Source of the DNA: Burkholderiales bacterium
Lineage (GTDB): Bacteria; Pseudomonadota; Gammaproteobacteria; Burkholderiales; Burkholderiaceae_C
Reading direction: 5' to 3'
Length of the DNA: 64,000 bases
Assembly (NCBI GenBank): GCA_016191995.1
Contig: JACPVA010000023.1
Span: forward strand, 1-64,000
The position numbers and the translations under genes are program-made. Shown here one piece after another: positions 1 to 9,656 of this stretch (positions are counted from its first letter, which is position 1; each line of letters begins with the position of its first letter). The notes beneath the pieces are model-generated. The model did no database searches. It was not told the DNA's origin and worked only from the letters and a program-made list of their open reading frames with translations.

Positions 1-122
1 AATGCACTTGTTCGTTCATTCTAGGGCCCGAGAGACCCCAGGGCCAACCCGGCGAAGCCCGCCGACGGCGCGCACCGCGTCGCCGACCCCCTCCGACCCG
101 CACGACGACGGAAGACCCCGCG

Positions 123-530
123 ATGAAAGACAGCCTGCAGCCCGGCGTGGCCAGCACCGTGACCTTCGAGGTCGACCGCGAGCGCACGATCGACTTCATG
201 GGCGAGAGCGCGCGCGTGTACGCCACCCCGATGCTGGTGCGCGATATCGAGGTCGCATGCCGCAACCTGCTGCTCGACCATGTCGACGCCGGCGAGGACT
301 CGGTCGGCACGCGGGTCGAGATCGACCACATCGGCGCCACGCTGCTGGGCATGAAGGTGACGCTGACGGTGCGCGTGGCGAGCGTCGCCGGCCGCTCGGT
401 GGTGTTCGACATCGAGGGCAGCGACGCGGTCGAGCCGATCGTCCGCGGCCGCCATTCGCGTTTCGTCGTCGACGTCCAAAAGACCGCGCAGCGGCTGGCG
501 GCAAAGGCGCAGAAGGCGGCATCGACTTGA
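123..530 (+). CDS. Hotdog-fold acyl-CoA thioesterase (FlK-like family)
   Basis: A 135-residue single-domain protein of the size and pattern of the fluoroacetyl-CoA-thioesterase-like hotdog family: TPML near residue 36, a conserved glutamate in DIEVAC, VGTRVEIDHI around 60 and a LGMKV strand after it. Start ATG 123 has a GGAAG ribosome site about 10 bases upstream. The stop lies 37 bases before padB, so it probably leads the pad operon. PadBCD converts phenylacetyl-CoA to free phenylglyoxylate and CoA in known denitrifiers. A thioesterase here could release CoA from an acyl intermediate or salvage stalled CoA esters; that role is inference. Family assignment is good, substrate unknown. Confidence 0.75.
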   Translation: MKDSLQPGVASTVTFEVDRERTIDFMGESARVYATPMLVRDIEVACRNLLLDHVDAGEDSVGTRVEIDHIGATLLGMKVTLTVRVASVAGRSVVFDIEGSDAVEPIVRGRHSRFVVDVQKTAQRLAAKAQKAAST

Positions 531-567
531 CAGAATGGGTGGGTCGTCACTGCACTCCCTTCCCGCG

Positions 568-3342
568 ATGAACGCCACGACCGAAACGACCGCAACGACC
601 GGCCAGACCGACACGACCACGAGCCGCTCCCGCCGCGTCCCGACCTACTGCTACCAGTGCGTCGCCGGGCCTGATCTGCTGACGGTCAAGGTCGAGAACG
701 GCGTCGCCACCGAGGTCGAGCCCAACTTCTGCGCCGCCGAGGTCCACCCCGGCGGCGGCAAGGTTTGCGTCAAGGCCTTCGGGCTGATCCAGAAGACCTA
801 CAACCCGAACCGGGTGCTGGCGCCGATGAAGCGCACCAACCCGAAGAAGGGCCGCGACGAGGACCCGGGCTTCGTCGAGATCTCGTGGGACGAGGCGATG
901 TCCGCGGTCGCCGACAAGCTCAACGCGATCCGCGCCACCGGGCTGCTCGACGCGTCGGGTTATCCGCGTGTGGCGGCGAGCTTCGGCGGCGGCGGCACGC
1001 CGCAGTTCTACATGGGCACCTTCCCGGCCTTCCTCGCCGCCTGGGGGCCGGTCGACATGGGGTTCGGATCCGGCCAGGGTGTCAAGTGCTACCACTCGGA
1101 GCACCTGTACGGCGAGCTGTGGCACCGCGCCTTCATCGTCGCCGCCGACACGCCGAGCTGCAACTACCTGATCTCCTGCGGCAACAACATCGAGGCCGCC
1201 GGCGGCGTGGTCGGCGTCTGGCGGCACTCGAGGGCGCGCATCCGCGGCATGAAGCGGGTGCAGGTCGAGCCGCACCTGTCGATCACCGGCGCCTGCTCGG
1301 CGCAGTGGGTGCCGATCCGGCCCAAGACCGACGCCGCGTTCCTGTACGCGCTGATCCACGTCATGCTGCACGAGGCGGCGCGCGACAAGCTCGACCTGCC
1401 GCACCTGGCGCGGCACACCAACTCGCCCTACCTCGTCGGCCCGCACGGCTACTACCTGCGCGACCGCGCGACGCGCAAGCCGCTGGTCTGGGACGAGGCC
1501 AGCGGCCGCGCGGCGACGCACGATGCGCCCGCCATCCGCGAGGCGCTGAGCGCCAGCGTGCAGGTCGACGCGGTCGAGATCGGCGCCGACGACGAGCTGC
1601 TGGCCGACGGCATGCTGGCGGGCCAGACCGCATTCGACAAGCTGGTCGCGCACATGGCGCCGTACTCGCCCGAATGGGCCGCGGGCATCTGCGACGTGCC
1701 GGCGGCGGCGATGCGCAAGATCGCCAACGAGTACCTGGACCACGCCTGCGTCGGCCAGACGGTCGAGATCAACGGCAAGACGATGCCGTACCGGCCGGTC
1801 GCCGTGACGCTGGGCAAGACCGTCAACAACGGCTGGGGCGGCTACGAATGCTGCTGGGCGCGCACGCTGCTTGCGACGCTGGTCGGCGCGCTCGAGGTGC
1901 CCGGCGGGACGATCGGCACCACGGTGCGGCTTGTGCGGCCGATGGCCGGGCGCCACGAAAGCGTCAGGCCGGGCCCCGACGGCTTCATGGACTACCCGTT
2001 CAACCCGACGTCCAAGGAGGGCTGGTCGGCGCGGCCGAATATCCGCAACGCCTACAAGACGATGGTGCCGCTGACCGGCAACAACGCCTGGGCACAGGCG
2101 CTGGGGCCGACGCACTTCTCGTGGATGTTCCTCGACGAGACGCCCAAGGGCCTGCCCAAGGTCGAGCCGCCCGACGTCTGGTTCGTCTACCGCACCAACC
2201 CGGCGATCTCGTTCTGGGACACGCCCGGCATCGGCGACAAGATCGCGCGCTTCCCGTTCGTCGTCGCCTTCGCCTACACGCGCGACGAGAGCAACCACTA
2301 CGCCGACATCCTGCTGCCCGACGCGACCGACCTCGAGGGCCTGCAGCTGCTGCGGCTGGCGGCGACCAAGTACCAGGAGCAGTTCTGGGACCACGAGGGC
2401 TTCGCGCTGCGCCAGCCGGCGGTGGCCACGCGCGGCCAGGCGCGCGACTTCAGCGATATCTGCACCGAGCTGGCGCAGCGCTGCGGCCTGCTCGAGAAAT
2501 ACAACGCGGCGATCAACCGTGGCACCTGCGGCGTGCCGCTGAAGACCGAGTACGGCGACTTCACGCTCGACCCGGCGGTGCCGCACACGCGCGACGAGAT
2601 CTGGGACGCGGCGTGCAAGTCCGCCAGCGCCGAGCTGAGCGACGGCGCCGAGGTGCTGGGGCTGGACTGGTGGAAGGAGCACGGCTTCAAGACGCGACCC
2701 TTCCCGCGCGACCAGTGGTACCTCTACCCGACGGTGGTCGAGCGCGGGCTGCGCTTCGAGATGCCGTACCAGGAGCGCATCAAGCGCGTCGGCGAGGAGC
2801 TCGGCCGCCGGCTGCACGAGTCGGGCATGGACTGGTGGGACAAGCAGCTCGCCGAGTACCAGCCGCTGCCGCCGTACAAGGACTTCCCCGGGCTGTGGGA
2901 GCACAGCCTCGTGTCGCTCGGCGGCAGGCCGGCGGACTATCCGTTCTGGCTCGTCACCGCGCGCAGCATGCAGTATGCGTGGGGCGGCAACGTCGGCGTG
3001 CAGATGATCCACGAGGTCGCCGGCAACGTCGCCGGCCACGGCGGCATCGTGATGAACCCGGCCGCGGCCGAGCGGCTCGGCGTCGAGGAGGGCGACCTGG
3101 TCGAGATCGCGACGCCGCGGCGCAGCACGCACGGCCACGTCGTGCTGCGCCAGGGCATCCGCCCCGACACGCTGCTGCTGGTCGGCCAGTTCGACCACTG
3201 GGTGACGCCGCTGGCGAAGGACTTCGGCGTGCCGAGCCTGAACAAGCTGGCCGAGATGTCGCTGGACCTGACCGACGCCACCGGGTCGGGGTCGGACCTG
3301 GTACGTGTCAAGGTCAGCAAGGCTGCCGGGAGACTGGCATGA
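568..3342 (+). CDS. padB: Phenylacetyl-CoA:acceptor oxidoreductase, molybdopterin catalytic subunit PadB
   Basis: A 924-residue DMSO-reductase-superfamily protein. The N-terminus has the cysteine arrangement for a [4Fe-4S] cluster (YCYQC, NFC, KVCVKA), followed by molybdopterin-binding regions including FGGGGTPQ, GSGQGVKCYHSEH and the C-terminal dinucleotide-binding domain (TARSMQYAWGGN, AGHGGIVMNP). It resembles PadB, which oxidises the alpha-carbon of phenylacetyl-CoA to phenylglyoxylate in Thauera and Azoarcus. The Fe-S and membrane-anchor genes follow directly with ATGA overlaps, forming a typical catalytic/Fe-S/anchor trio. An upstream in-frame ATG at 535 would add 11 residues; neither start has a good ribosome site. 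No clear Tat signal is visible, in line with cytoplasmic action on a CoA ester. Other members of the superfamily act on different substrates, but the adjacent phenylacetate-CoA ligase supports this call. Confidence 0.85.
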   Translation: MNATTETTATTGQTDTTTSRSRRVPTYCYQCVAGPDLLTVKVENGVATEVEPNFCAAEVHPGGGKVCVKAFGLIQKTYNPNRVLAPMKRTNPKKGRDEDPGFVEISWDEAMSAVADKLNAIRATGLLDASGYPRVAASFGGGGTPQFYMGTFPAFLAAWGPVDMGFGSGQGVKCYHSEHLYGELWHRAFIVAADTPSCNYLISCGNNIEAAGGVVGVWRHSRARIRGMKRVQVEPHLSITGACSAQWVPIRPKTDAAFLYALIHVMLHEAARDKLDLPHLARHTNSPYLVGPHGYYLRDRATRKPLVWDEASGRAATHDAPAIREALSASVQVDAVEIGADDELLADGMLAGQTAFDKLVAHMAPYSPEWAAGICDVPAAAMRKIANEYLDHACVGQTVEINGKTMPYRPVAVTLGKTVNNGWGGYECCWARTLLATLVGALEVPGGTIGTTVRLVRPMAGRHESVRPGPDGFMDYPFNPTSKEGWSARPNIRNAYKTMVPLTGNNAWAQALGPTHFSWMFLDETPKGLPKVEPPDVWFVYRTNPAISFWDTPGIGDKIARFPFVVAFAYTRDESNHYADILLPDATDLEGLQLLRLAATKYQEQFWDHEGFALRQPAVATRGQARDFSDICTELAQRCGLLEKYNAAINRGTCGVPLKTEYGDFTLDPAVPHTRDEIWDAACKSASAELSDGAEVLGLDWWKEHGFKTRPFPRDQWYLYPTVVERGLRFEMPYQERIKRVGEELGRRLHESGMDWWDKQLAEYQPLPPYKDFPGLWEHSLVSLGGRPADYPFWLVTARSMQYAWGGNVGVQMIHEVAGNVAGHGGIVMNPAAAERLGVEEGDLVEIATPRRSTHGHVVLRQGIRPDTLLLVGQFDHWVTPLAKDFGVPSLNKLAEMSLDLTDATGSGSDLVRVKVSKAAGRLA

Positions 3343-4010
3343 CGCGGTGGACGATGGTCGCCGACCTGCGGCGCTGCGTCGGCTGCCAGACCTGCACCGC
3401 CGCGTGCAAGCACGCCAACGCGACGCCGCCGGGCGTGCAGTGGCGGCGCGTGCTCGACATGGAGGTCGGCAGCTTCCCCGACGTGCAGCGCGTCTTCATC
3501 CCGGTCGGCTGCCAGCACTGCGAGGACCCGCCTTGCATGCACGTGTGCCCGAGCACGGCGACCAGGAAGCGCCCCGACGGCATCGTCACGATCGACTACG
3601 ACATCTGCATCGGCTGCTCGTACTGCGCCGTCGCCTGCCCCTACCAGGCGCGCTACAAGACCGAGCGCGCCAGCTTCGCCTACGGCAGCGCGAGCGAGCA
3701 CGAGCAGGCGCGCTTCGACGAGGGGCGGCTCGGCGTGGCGACGAAGTGCACCTTCTGCGTCGACCGCATCGACGCCGGGCTCGCCAAGGGGCTGAAGCCG
3801 GGTGTCGACCCCGAGGCCACGCCGGCCTGCGTCAACGCCTGCATCGCCGAGGCACTGGCCTTCGGCGATATCGAGGATCCCGCGAGCAACGTCTCGCAGC
3901 TGGTGGCCGAGAACCGTCACTTCCGCATGCACGAGGAGCTCGGCACCGGCCCGAACTTCTACTACCTGTGGGACCGCGCCGACGGCGGCGATGGCGAGGG
4001 GGAATCATGA
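3339..4010 (+). CDS. padC: Phenylacetyl-CoA:acceptor oxidoreductase, ferredoxin-type Fe-S subunit PadC
   Basis: A 223-residue DmsB/NrfC-type electron-transfer subunit. Four cysteine clusters are visible: CVGCQTCTAAC near the N-terminus, CQHCEDPPCMHVC around residue 60, CIGCSYCAVACP around 90, and a last group made of CTFC and CVNAC, giving ligands for four [4Fe-4S] clusters. It would carry electrons from the molybdenum site of PadB to the membrane subunit. The start overlaps the padB stop (ATGA) and the end overlaps padD, so translation is coupled. Function follows from family and position. Confidence 0.85.
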   Translation: MTRWTMVADLRRCVGCQTCTAACKHANATPPGVQWRRVLDMEVGSFPDVQRVFIPVGCQHCEDPPCMHVCPSTATRKRPDGIVTIDYDICIGCSYCAVACPYQARYKTERASFAYGSASEHEQARFDEGRLGVATKCTFCVDRIDAGLAKGLKPGVDPEATPACVNACIAEALAFGDIEDPASNVSQLVAENRHFRMHEELGTGPNFYYLWDRADGGDGEGES

Positions 4011-4825
4011 GCTACGGCCCCAAGCCCTGGCACCAGACCTCGTGGGACGCGCGCGCGGCGGCCAACTTCATGGCCGGCGGCGCCGGCAGCGGGCTGATCG
4101 TCGCCACCGCGCTCGGCGGCGGGCCGCGCTGGGCCTTCCTGCTCGGCGCGGCGATCGTCGGCATCGGGCTGCTTTGCGTGTGGGCCGAGATCGGCCGCCC
4201 GTGGCGCGCGATCAATGTCTTCTTCCACCCGCAGACCTCGTGGATGACGCGCGAGGCGATCGTCGCGCCCGGCCTGATGCTGATGGCGCTGGCGGCGGCT
4301 TTCGGCATCGCGGGGGCGGACTGGCTGGCGGCGCTGGCGGCGCTCGGCTTCGTCTACTGCCAGGGCCGCATCCTGTGCGCGTCGCGCGGCATCCCGGCCT
4401 GGCGCGAGCCGACGATCGTGCCGCTGATCGTCGCCACCGGGCTGGCCGAGGGATTCGGGCTGTGGATGCTGCTGGCCGGGCGCGCGGCATCGCTCGTCGC
4501 GTGGATCGTGCTGGCCGCCGCGCTGCTGGCGCGCCAGTGGCTGTGGAGCCGCTGGCGCGCGCGCATCCAGGCCGCGCCGAAGGCGCTCGCCGCGGCCGAC
4601 GCCGCGGGGCGCTGGTTCCAGGCCGGCACGCTGCTGGCGCTGGCGCTGGCCGTGGCGGCGCTGCTGGCGCCGCTGCCGCCGGCGGCGTCATGGGGCTTGC
4701 AGATCGCCGCCGGGCTGGCGGCGCTGCTGGCCGGGCAGTGGTTCAAGTTCACGCTCGTCACGCAAGCGGCCTTCAACCAGGGATTCGCGCTGCCGCACCT
4801 GCCGGTGCGCGGCGTGCGGCGCTGA
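4007..4825 (+). CDS. padD: Phenylacetyl-CoA:acceptor oxidoreductase, membrane anchor subunit PadD (DmsC/NrfD type)
   Basis: A 272-residue, strongly hydrophobic protein with about eight predicted membrane helices, of the DmsC/NrfD quinone-interacting anchor type. The conserved N-terminal block WAEIGRPWRAINVFFHPQTS and the following SWMTRE are typical of these anchors. It should dock PadBC to the inner face of the cytoplasmic membrane and pass electrons to quinone. The ATG overlaps the padC stop. The gene is followed by a 37-base gap with GGAGACA before the ligase gene. Confidence 0.8.
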   Translation: MSYGPKPWHQTSWDARAAANFMAGGAGSGLIVATALGGGPRWAFLLGAAIVGIGLLCVWAEIGRPWRAINVFFHPQTSWMTREAIVAPGLMLMALAAAFGIAGADWLAALAALGFVYCQGRILCASRGIPAWREPTIVPLIVATGLAEGFGLWMLLAGRAASLVAWIVLAAALLARQWLWSRWRARIQAAPKALAAADAAGRWFQAGTLLALALAVAALLAPLPPAASWGLQIAAGLAALLAGQWFKFTLVTQAAFNQGFALPHLPVRGVRR

Positions 4826-4862
4826 CGCCGACGACAAGACAAGGACGACAGGAGACAAGACG

Positions 4863-6191
4863 ATGGTCGCCCCTACCGAGGCCGTGGCATCCGGCAACGC
4901 GCTGCACCCGGCGCAGGAGAAGATGTCGCGCGACGAGCTGAGCGCGCTGCAGCTCGACCGCCTGCGCACGACGCTGCGCAGCGCCTGGAACCACGTGCCA
5001 TGGCATCGCGAGCGCATGCAGGCCGCCGGGCTGCACCCGGACGACCTGCGCGAGCTCGCCGACCTGCAGCGGCTGCCGTTCACGGTCAAGACCGACCTGC
5101 GCGACCATTACCCGTTCGGCCTGTTCACGCGGCCCGTGTCGTCGCTGGCGCGCATCCACGCCTCGTCGGGGACGACCGGCAAGCCGACCGTCGTCGGCTA
5201 CACCATGGGGGACCTGGATCGCTGGGCCGACCTTATGGCGCGCTCGATGCACTGCGCCGGCGCGCGCGCCGGCGACCTGGTGCACAACGCCTACGGCTAC
5301 GGCCTCTTCACCGGCGGTCTGGGCGCGCACGATGGCGCGACGAGGCTGGGATGCGCGGTGGTGCCGGTCTCCGGCGGCGGCACCGAGCGCCAGATCGCGC
5401 TGATCATGGACTTCCACCCGCGCGTGCTGTGCGCCACCCCGTCCTACGCGCTGGCGATGGCCGAGGTCGCCGAACAGATGGGTGTCGATCTGCGCGGCAG
5501 CGGCCTGGCAGTCGGCATGTTCGGCGCCGAGCCCTGGAGCGCGGCGATGCGCGAGGAGATCGAGGCCCGCATCGGGCTGCGCGCGGTCGACGTCTACGGG
5601 CTGTCGGAGATCATGGGGCCGGGGGTGGCCTGCGAGTGCGAGTGCCGCGCCGGGCTGCACGGCTGGGAGGACCATTTCCTGTTCGAGGTCATCGACCGCG
5701 ATACCGGCAAGCCGCTGCCCGACGGCGAGGCGGGCGAGCTCGTCATCACGACGCTGACCAAGGAAGCGCTGCCGATGCTGCGCTACCGCACGCGCGATAT
5801 CACCCGCGTGACGCGCGAGCGCTGCGACTGCGGCCGCACCCATGTGCGGATCCTGCGCGTGACCGGGCGCAGCGACGACATGCTGATCATCCGCGGCGTC
5901 AACGTCTACCCGTCGCAGGTCGAGGCGGTGCTGGTCGGCCGCCCCGGGCTGGCGCCGCACTACCAGCTCGTCGTCTCGCGCCAGGGCCACCTGGACCACC
6001 TGCGCGTCGAGGTCGAGGCGCTGCCCGACATCAGCGAGGACGGCTACCCGGCGCTGGCTGCCGACGCCGTCCACCACATCAAGTCGATCATCGGCGTCAG
6101 CGCCGAGATCGCCGTCCTCGCCCCGGGCAGCGTGCCGCGCTCGCAGGGCAAGGCAGTGCGCGTTCGCGACCTGCGGCCCAAGGAAGGCTGA
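4863..6191 (+). CDS. padJ: Phenylacetate-CoA ligase (PaaK family)
   Basis: A 442-residue AMP-forming ligase of normal PaaK length. Motifs: the P-loop SSGTTGKPTVVGYT around residue 102, YGLSEIMGPGVACEC in the adenylation core, LRYRTRD, and the hinge GRSDDMLIIRGVNVYPSQVE leading to the C-terminal lid with a terminal SQGKAVRV. It activates phenylacetate to phenylacetyl-CoA using ATP and so supplies the substrate of PadBCD encoded just upstream. A PaaK role in aerobic phenylacetate degradation is possible, but no paaABCDE genes are present, and the padBCD context favours the anaerobic role. The padEFGHI genes for phenylglyoxylate dehydrogenase are not in the window. Confidence 0.87.
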   Translation: MVAPTEAVASGNALHPAQEKMSRDELSALQLDRLRTTLRSAWNHVPWHRERMQAAGLHPDDLRELADLQRLPFTVKTDLRDHYPFGLFTRPVSSLARIHASSGTTGKPTVVGYTMGDLDRWADLMARSMHCAGARAGDLVHNAYGYGLFTGGLGAHDGATRLGCAVVPVSGGGTERQIALIMDFHPRVLCATPSYALAMAEVAEQMGVDLRGSGLAVGMFGAEPWSAAMREEIEARIGLRAVDVYGLSEIMGPGVACECECRAGLHGWEDHFLFEVIDRDTGKPLPDGEAGELVITTLTKEALPMLRYRTRDITRVTRERCDCGRTHVRILRVTGRSDDMLIIRGVNVYPSQVEAVLVGRPGLAPHYQLVVSRQGHLDHLRVEVEALPDISEDGYPALAADAVHHIKSIIGVSAEIAVLAPGSVPRSQGKAVRVRDLRPKEG

Positions 6192-6261
6192 GGTGAGGTT
6201 CGAGCTGCGGATCGAGGCATCGCGGGCCGTTGCGGCCTGCGCTGCTGCCGCATGCGTCGAC

Positions 6262-6586
6262 CGCGCGAGCCGAGGGCAGCGGGGGCCCTTCCCCTCCATG
6301 CCCGGGGACAGTGCCCCGGGCGCTCGCCAGGCACAAACAGTCCGCAGGACTGTTTGTGTCCGGGCTCGCTCCCCCGCCATCGGCCTTCGGCCGCTGGCTC
6401 CTCCTTTACTTACGGGGAAGGGCACCCACCGTCCTCGGCAGGCCGCCGTGGTGGTGTTCGACCGTCGAATACCTAGGCGGCGGCAGGCCAAGGTCGGCGG
6501 GCACCCTCCCACGGAAGTAAAGGAGGAGGGCCGGGCGCAGCCCGGCCCGGGGGACATGGAGTGGGAGGGTGCCCGCCGACCTTGGC
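6262..6586. repeat. Compound palindromic intergenic repeat between the pad and hcr operons
   Basis: The 567-base gap between padJ and hcrC holds no convincing gene but is packed with inverted repeats. Seen: an 8-bp hairpin at 6300-6321; a perfect 12-bp stem with 3-base loop at 6332-6358 (CACAAACAGTCC/GGACTGTTTGTG); and a perfect 25-bp inverted pair at 6487-6511 and 6562-6586. The left end (from 6262) and right end (6550-6586) match the two arms of the palindrome at 29582-29673, so this looks like the same element with about 230 extra bases in its middle. It may terminate padJ transcription and insulate hcr. Confidence 0.7.
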
Positions 6587-6758
6587 ACGCGCGAACGTCG
6601 AACACAGCGCAGACCACCTGTCGCCCTCACCTCGCGAGTCCTTCGCAGGCCACCGTCAAGGAATGGCCCGAAACCCGAACGTCCAGGCGTGCCGGAACTT
6701 GTCGCGCGCCTCTCATGCACCGCTGGTGGTCGAAGCGTTGCGCTCAGGAGATCCATCC

Positions 6759-7229
6759 ATGACCCATCGACTGCTCCAGATCACCGTCAACGGCCGGCGC
6801 CAGAAGGTCGCCGCGCGCGACAGCGCGACGCTGCTGGAGGTGCTGCGCGACTCGCTGCAGCTCACCGGCACCAAGCAGGGCTGCGACGGCGGCGAGTGCG
6901 GGGCCTGCACCGTGCTCGTCGACGGCGAGCCGCGGCTGGCGTGCATCACGCTGGCCGCCAGCGTCGAGGCGCGCCATATCGAGACGATCGAGGCGCTCGC
7001 GCAGCAGGGCAGGCTGTCGGCGCTGCAGCGCGCGTTCCACGAGAAGCTCGGCGCGCAGTGCGGCTTCTGCACCCCGGGGATGGTGATGGCCGCCGAAGCG
7101 CTGCTCAGGCGCGAGCCGCACCCGACCGAGACGCAGATCCGCGAGGCGCTTTCGGGCAATCTTTGCCGCTGCACCGGCTACGTCAAGATCGTCGAGTCCG
7201 TGCAGACTGCCGCGGAGGCCAAGCCATGA
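6759..7229 (+). CDS. hcrC: 4-Hydroxybenzoyl-CoA reductase, gamma subunit (2x[2Fe-2S])
   Basis: A 156-residue small subunit of the xanthine-oxidase family. The plant-type [2Fe-2S] motif ([12 protein letters not shown], then a distal C near LACITL) lies around residues 43-67 and the second, helical [2Fe-2S] motif is CGFCTPGM followed by NLCRCTGY. It passes electrons between FAD and the molybdenum centre. ATG 6759 with upstream CAGGAG is preferred over the longer open frame. The stop overlaps the hcrA start. Very close in size to HcrC of Thauera aromatica (about 160 residues). Confidence 0.88.
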   Translation: MTHRLLQITVNGRRQKVAARDSATLLEVLRDSLQLTGTKQGCDGGECGACTVLVDGEPRLACITLAASVEARHIETIEALAQQGRLSALQRAFHEKLGAQCGFCTPGMVMAAEALLRREPHPTETQIREALSGNLCRCTGYVKIVESVQTAAEAKP

Positions 7230-9652
7230 AATTCGAGCAAGTCCACCTGCCGCACGAGCCCGCGCCGCCGACGCATTCGGTCGGCCAGCGCCGGCCGCTC
7301 ATCGACGGCGTCGAGAAGGTCAGCGGGCGCGCGCGCTATACCGCCGACCTGCCCTTCCCCGGCGCGCTGGTCGGCCGCATCGGCCGCAGCGCGGTCGCGC
7401 ACGGCATCATCCGCCGCATCGACGCCACGCGCGCGCTGGCGATCCCCGGCGTGCGCGCCGTCGTCACGGGGCAGGATTTCTCGGCCCCCTACGGCGTGAT
7501 CCCGATCGCGCAGAATGAATGGCCGCTGGCGCGCGACCGCGTGCGCTACCGCGGCGAGCCGCTGTTCGCCGTCGCCGCCGACGATATCGACACCGCCGAG
7601 GCGGCGCTGGCCGCGGTCGAGGTCGAGATCGAGGCGCTGCCGGCCTACTTCGACGCCGCGTCCGCGCGCGCCGAGGATGCCGTGCGGCTGCACGACAACA
7701 AGCCGGGCAACGTCGAGCGCAGCGTCGAGCAGGATTTCGGCGATGTCGACGCTGGCTTCGCTGCGTCCGACCTCGTGATGGAGCGCGTCTTCGACTGCGC
7801 CGAGGTTTCGCACGGCCAGATCGAGCTCAACGCCACCGTCGCGCAATGGGACCCCGAGCGCCAGCATCTGACGCTGCACTCGGTGACGCAGGTGCCCTAC
7901 TACCTGCACCTGATGCTGGCGCAGACGCTGGGGCTGGACAGCGCGGCGATCCGCGTCGTCAAGCCCTTCGTCGGCGGCGGCTTCGGCCACCGGGTCGAGC
8001 CGCTCAACTTCGAGATGGTCGCCGGCTGTCTCGCGCGTGCCGCCTGCGGCACGGTCAAGCTCGAGCTGACGCGCGAGGACTCCTTCCTGACGCACCGCGC
8101 GCGCCCGGCCACGCACACGCGGCTGAAGATCGGCATGAGCAAGGACGGCCGCATCAACGCCGTCGACGCCGAGGTCGTCCAGCGCGGCGGCGCCTACGCC
8201 GGCTATGGCCTGGTGACGATCCTGTACGCGGGCGCGCTGCTGCACGCGCTGTACATGATCGGCGCGGTGCGCTACCGCGGCTGGCGCGTCTACGCCAACC
8301 TGCCGCCCTGCGGCGCGATGCGCGGCCACGGCGCGGTCAACGTCCGCATCGCCTTCGAGGCGATGCTCGACGAGATGGCCGACGCACTCGGGATCGACCC
8401 GTTCGCGCTGCGCCGCGCCAACCTGATCACGCCGCCCTACCGCACGCTGAACGACCTGCAGGTCAACTCCTACGGCCTGCCGCAATGCCTGGATGCGGTC
8501 GAGCGCGCCAGCGGCTGGAAGGAGCGCCGCGGCAAGCTCGGCGCCGACGGCCCGATCCGCCGCGGCCTCGGCATGGCCTGCTCGCACTATGTCTCGGGGT
8601 CGGCCAAACCGGTGCACTGGAGCGGCGAGCCGCACGCGGTGATCAACCTCAAGCTCGACTTCGATGGTGGCATCACGATCCTGACCGGCGCAAGCGATAT
8701 CGGCCAGGGATCGTCGACGCTGCTGACGCAGATCGTCGCCGAGGTGCTGCTGCTGCCGATGGCGCGCATCCGCGTCGTCGCCACCGACAGCGCGCTGACG
8801 CCGAAGGACAACGGCTCGTACTCGTCGCGCGTGTCGTTCATGGTCGGCAACGCCGCGCTGCGTGCGGCCGAGGCGATGAAGCGCGTGCTCGTCGAGGCCT
8901 CGGCGCGGCGGCTGAACGTCGCGCCCGAGCAGGTCGAATGGCTCGGCGAATGCTGCCGTGTCGTCGGCGGCGAGACCGACGGCGCGCAGCTCGACTTCGC
9001 GCAGGTCGTGCAGGCGGCGCTGGTCGAGTCCGGCACGCTGACCGTCAAGGGCGCCTGGTCGACGCCGCCGGAGACGCAGGGCGGCAAGTTCCGCGGCGCC
9101 GCGGTCGGCTCGACCGCCGGCTTCTCGTATGCGGCGCAGGTGGCCGAGGTCGAGGTCGACGAGGATACCGGCATCGTTCGCGTCGTCGGCATCTGGGTCG
9201 CGCACGATTGCGGGCGCGCGATCAACCCGCTCGCGGTCGAGGGGCAGGTTCAGGGCGCGATCTGGATGGGGCTCGGGCAGGCGCTGTCGGAGGAAAACCG
9301 CTACCACGAGGGGCTGCCGCTGGGGCCCAACTTCCTCGACTACCGCATGGTCAACGTGCTCGACACGCCGCCGATCGACGTCACGCTGGTCGAGAGCATC
9401 GACCCGCTGGGCCCGTTCGGCGCCAAGGAGGCGAGCGAAGGCGGTCTGCACAGCGTGCCGCCGGCGATCGCCGCCGCGGTCTACGACGCGGTCGGCGTGC
9501 GCGTGCACGAGACGCCGATCACCCAGGACCGGCTGCTGGAGGCGATCCACCAGCGCCGGCGCGACGAAAAACTGGCTGCCGCGCGCGCGGCGCGCTCCGG
9601 CACGGGCAAGGCCGTGCCGGCGAGCGCGTCCGCCGCCGAGGCGAGGAGCTGA
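7226..9652 (+). CDS. hcrA: 4-Hydroxybenzoyl-CoA reductase, alpha subunit (molybdenum-binding)
   Basis: An 808-residue large subunit of the xanthine dehydrogenase family, with the N-terminal [19 protein letters not shown] block, the [12 protein letters not shown] loop near residue 250, [19 protein letters not shown] and the C-terminal [17 protein letters not shown] that carries the conserved active-site glutamate. 4-Hydroxybenzoyl-CoA reductase removes the ring hydroxyl to give benzoyl-CoA, using electrons from reduced ferredoxin. The assignment over other xanthine-oxidase homologues rests on the HcrB partner with its extra cluster loop and on the neighbouring phenol pathway. It is somewhat longer than the Thauera protein (about 770 residues); the extra residues are at the alanine-rich C-terminus. 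Confidence 0.87.
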   Translation: MKFEQVHLPHEPAPPTHSVGQRRPLIDGVEKVSGRARYTADLPFPGALVGRIGRSAVAHGIIRRIDATRALAIPGVRAVVTGQDFSAPYGVIPIAQNEWPLARDRVRYRGEPLFAVAADDIDTAEAALAAVEVEIEALPAYFDAASARAEDAVRLHDNKPGNVERSVEQDFGDVDAGFAASDLVMERVFDCAEVSHGQIELNATVAQWDPERQHLTLHSVTQVPYYLHLMLAQTLGLDSAAIRVVKPFVGGGFGHRVEPLNFEMVAGCLARAACGTVKLELTREDSFLTHRARPATHTRLKIGMSKDGRINAVDAEVVQRGGAYAGYGLVTILYAGALLHALYMIGAVRYRGWRVYANLPPCGAMRGHGAVNVRIAFEAMLDEMADALGIDPFALRRANLITPPYRTLNDLQVNSYGLPQCLDAVERASGWKERRGKLGADGPIRRGLGMACSHYVSGSAKPVHWSGEPHAVINLKLDFDGGITILTGASDIGQGSSTLLTQIVAEVLLLPMARIRVVATDSALTPKDNGSYSSRVSFMVGNAALRAAEAMKRVLVEASARRLNVAPEQVEWLGECCRVVGGETDGAQLDFAQVVQAALVESGTLTVKGAWSTPPETQGGKFRGAAVGSTAGFSYAAQVAEVEVDEDTGIVRVVGIWVAHDCGRAINPLAVEGQVQGAIWMGLGQALSEENRYHEGLPLGPNFLDYRMVNVLDTPPIDVTLVESIDPLGPFGAKEASEGGLHSVPPAIAAAVYDAVGVRVHETPITQDRLLEAIHQRRRDEKLAAARAARSGTGKAVPASASAAEARS

Positions 9653-9656
9653 TCCG

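Noticed and set aside
547-3198. Long antisense frame over padB
   Set aside because: Shadow frame caused by high G+C; rich in Arg/Val/Asp runs without motifs. Many such frames occur opposite real genes across the window.
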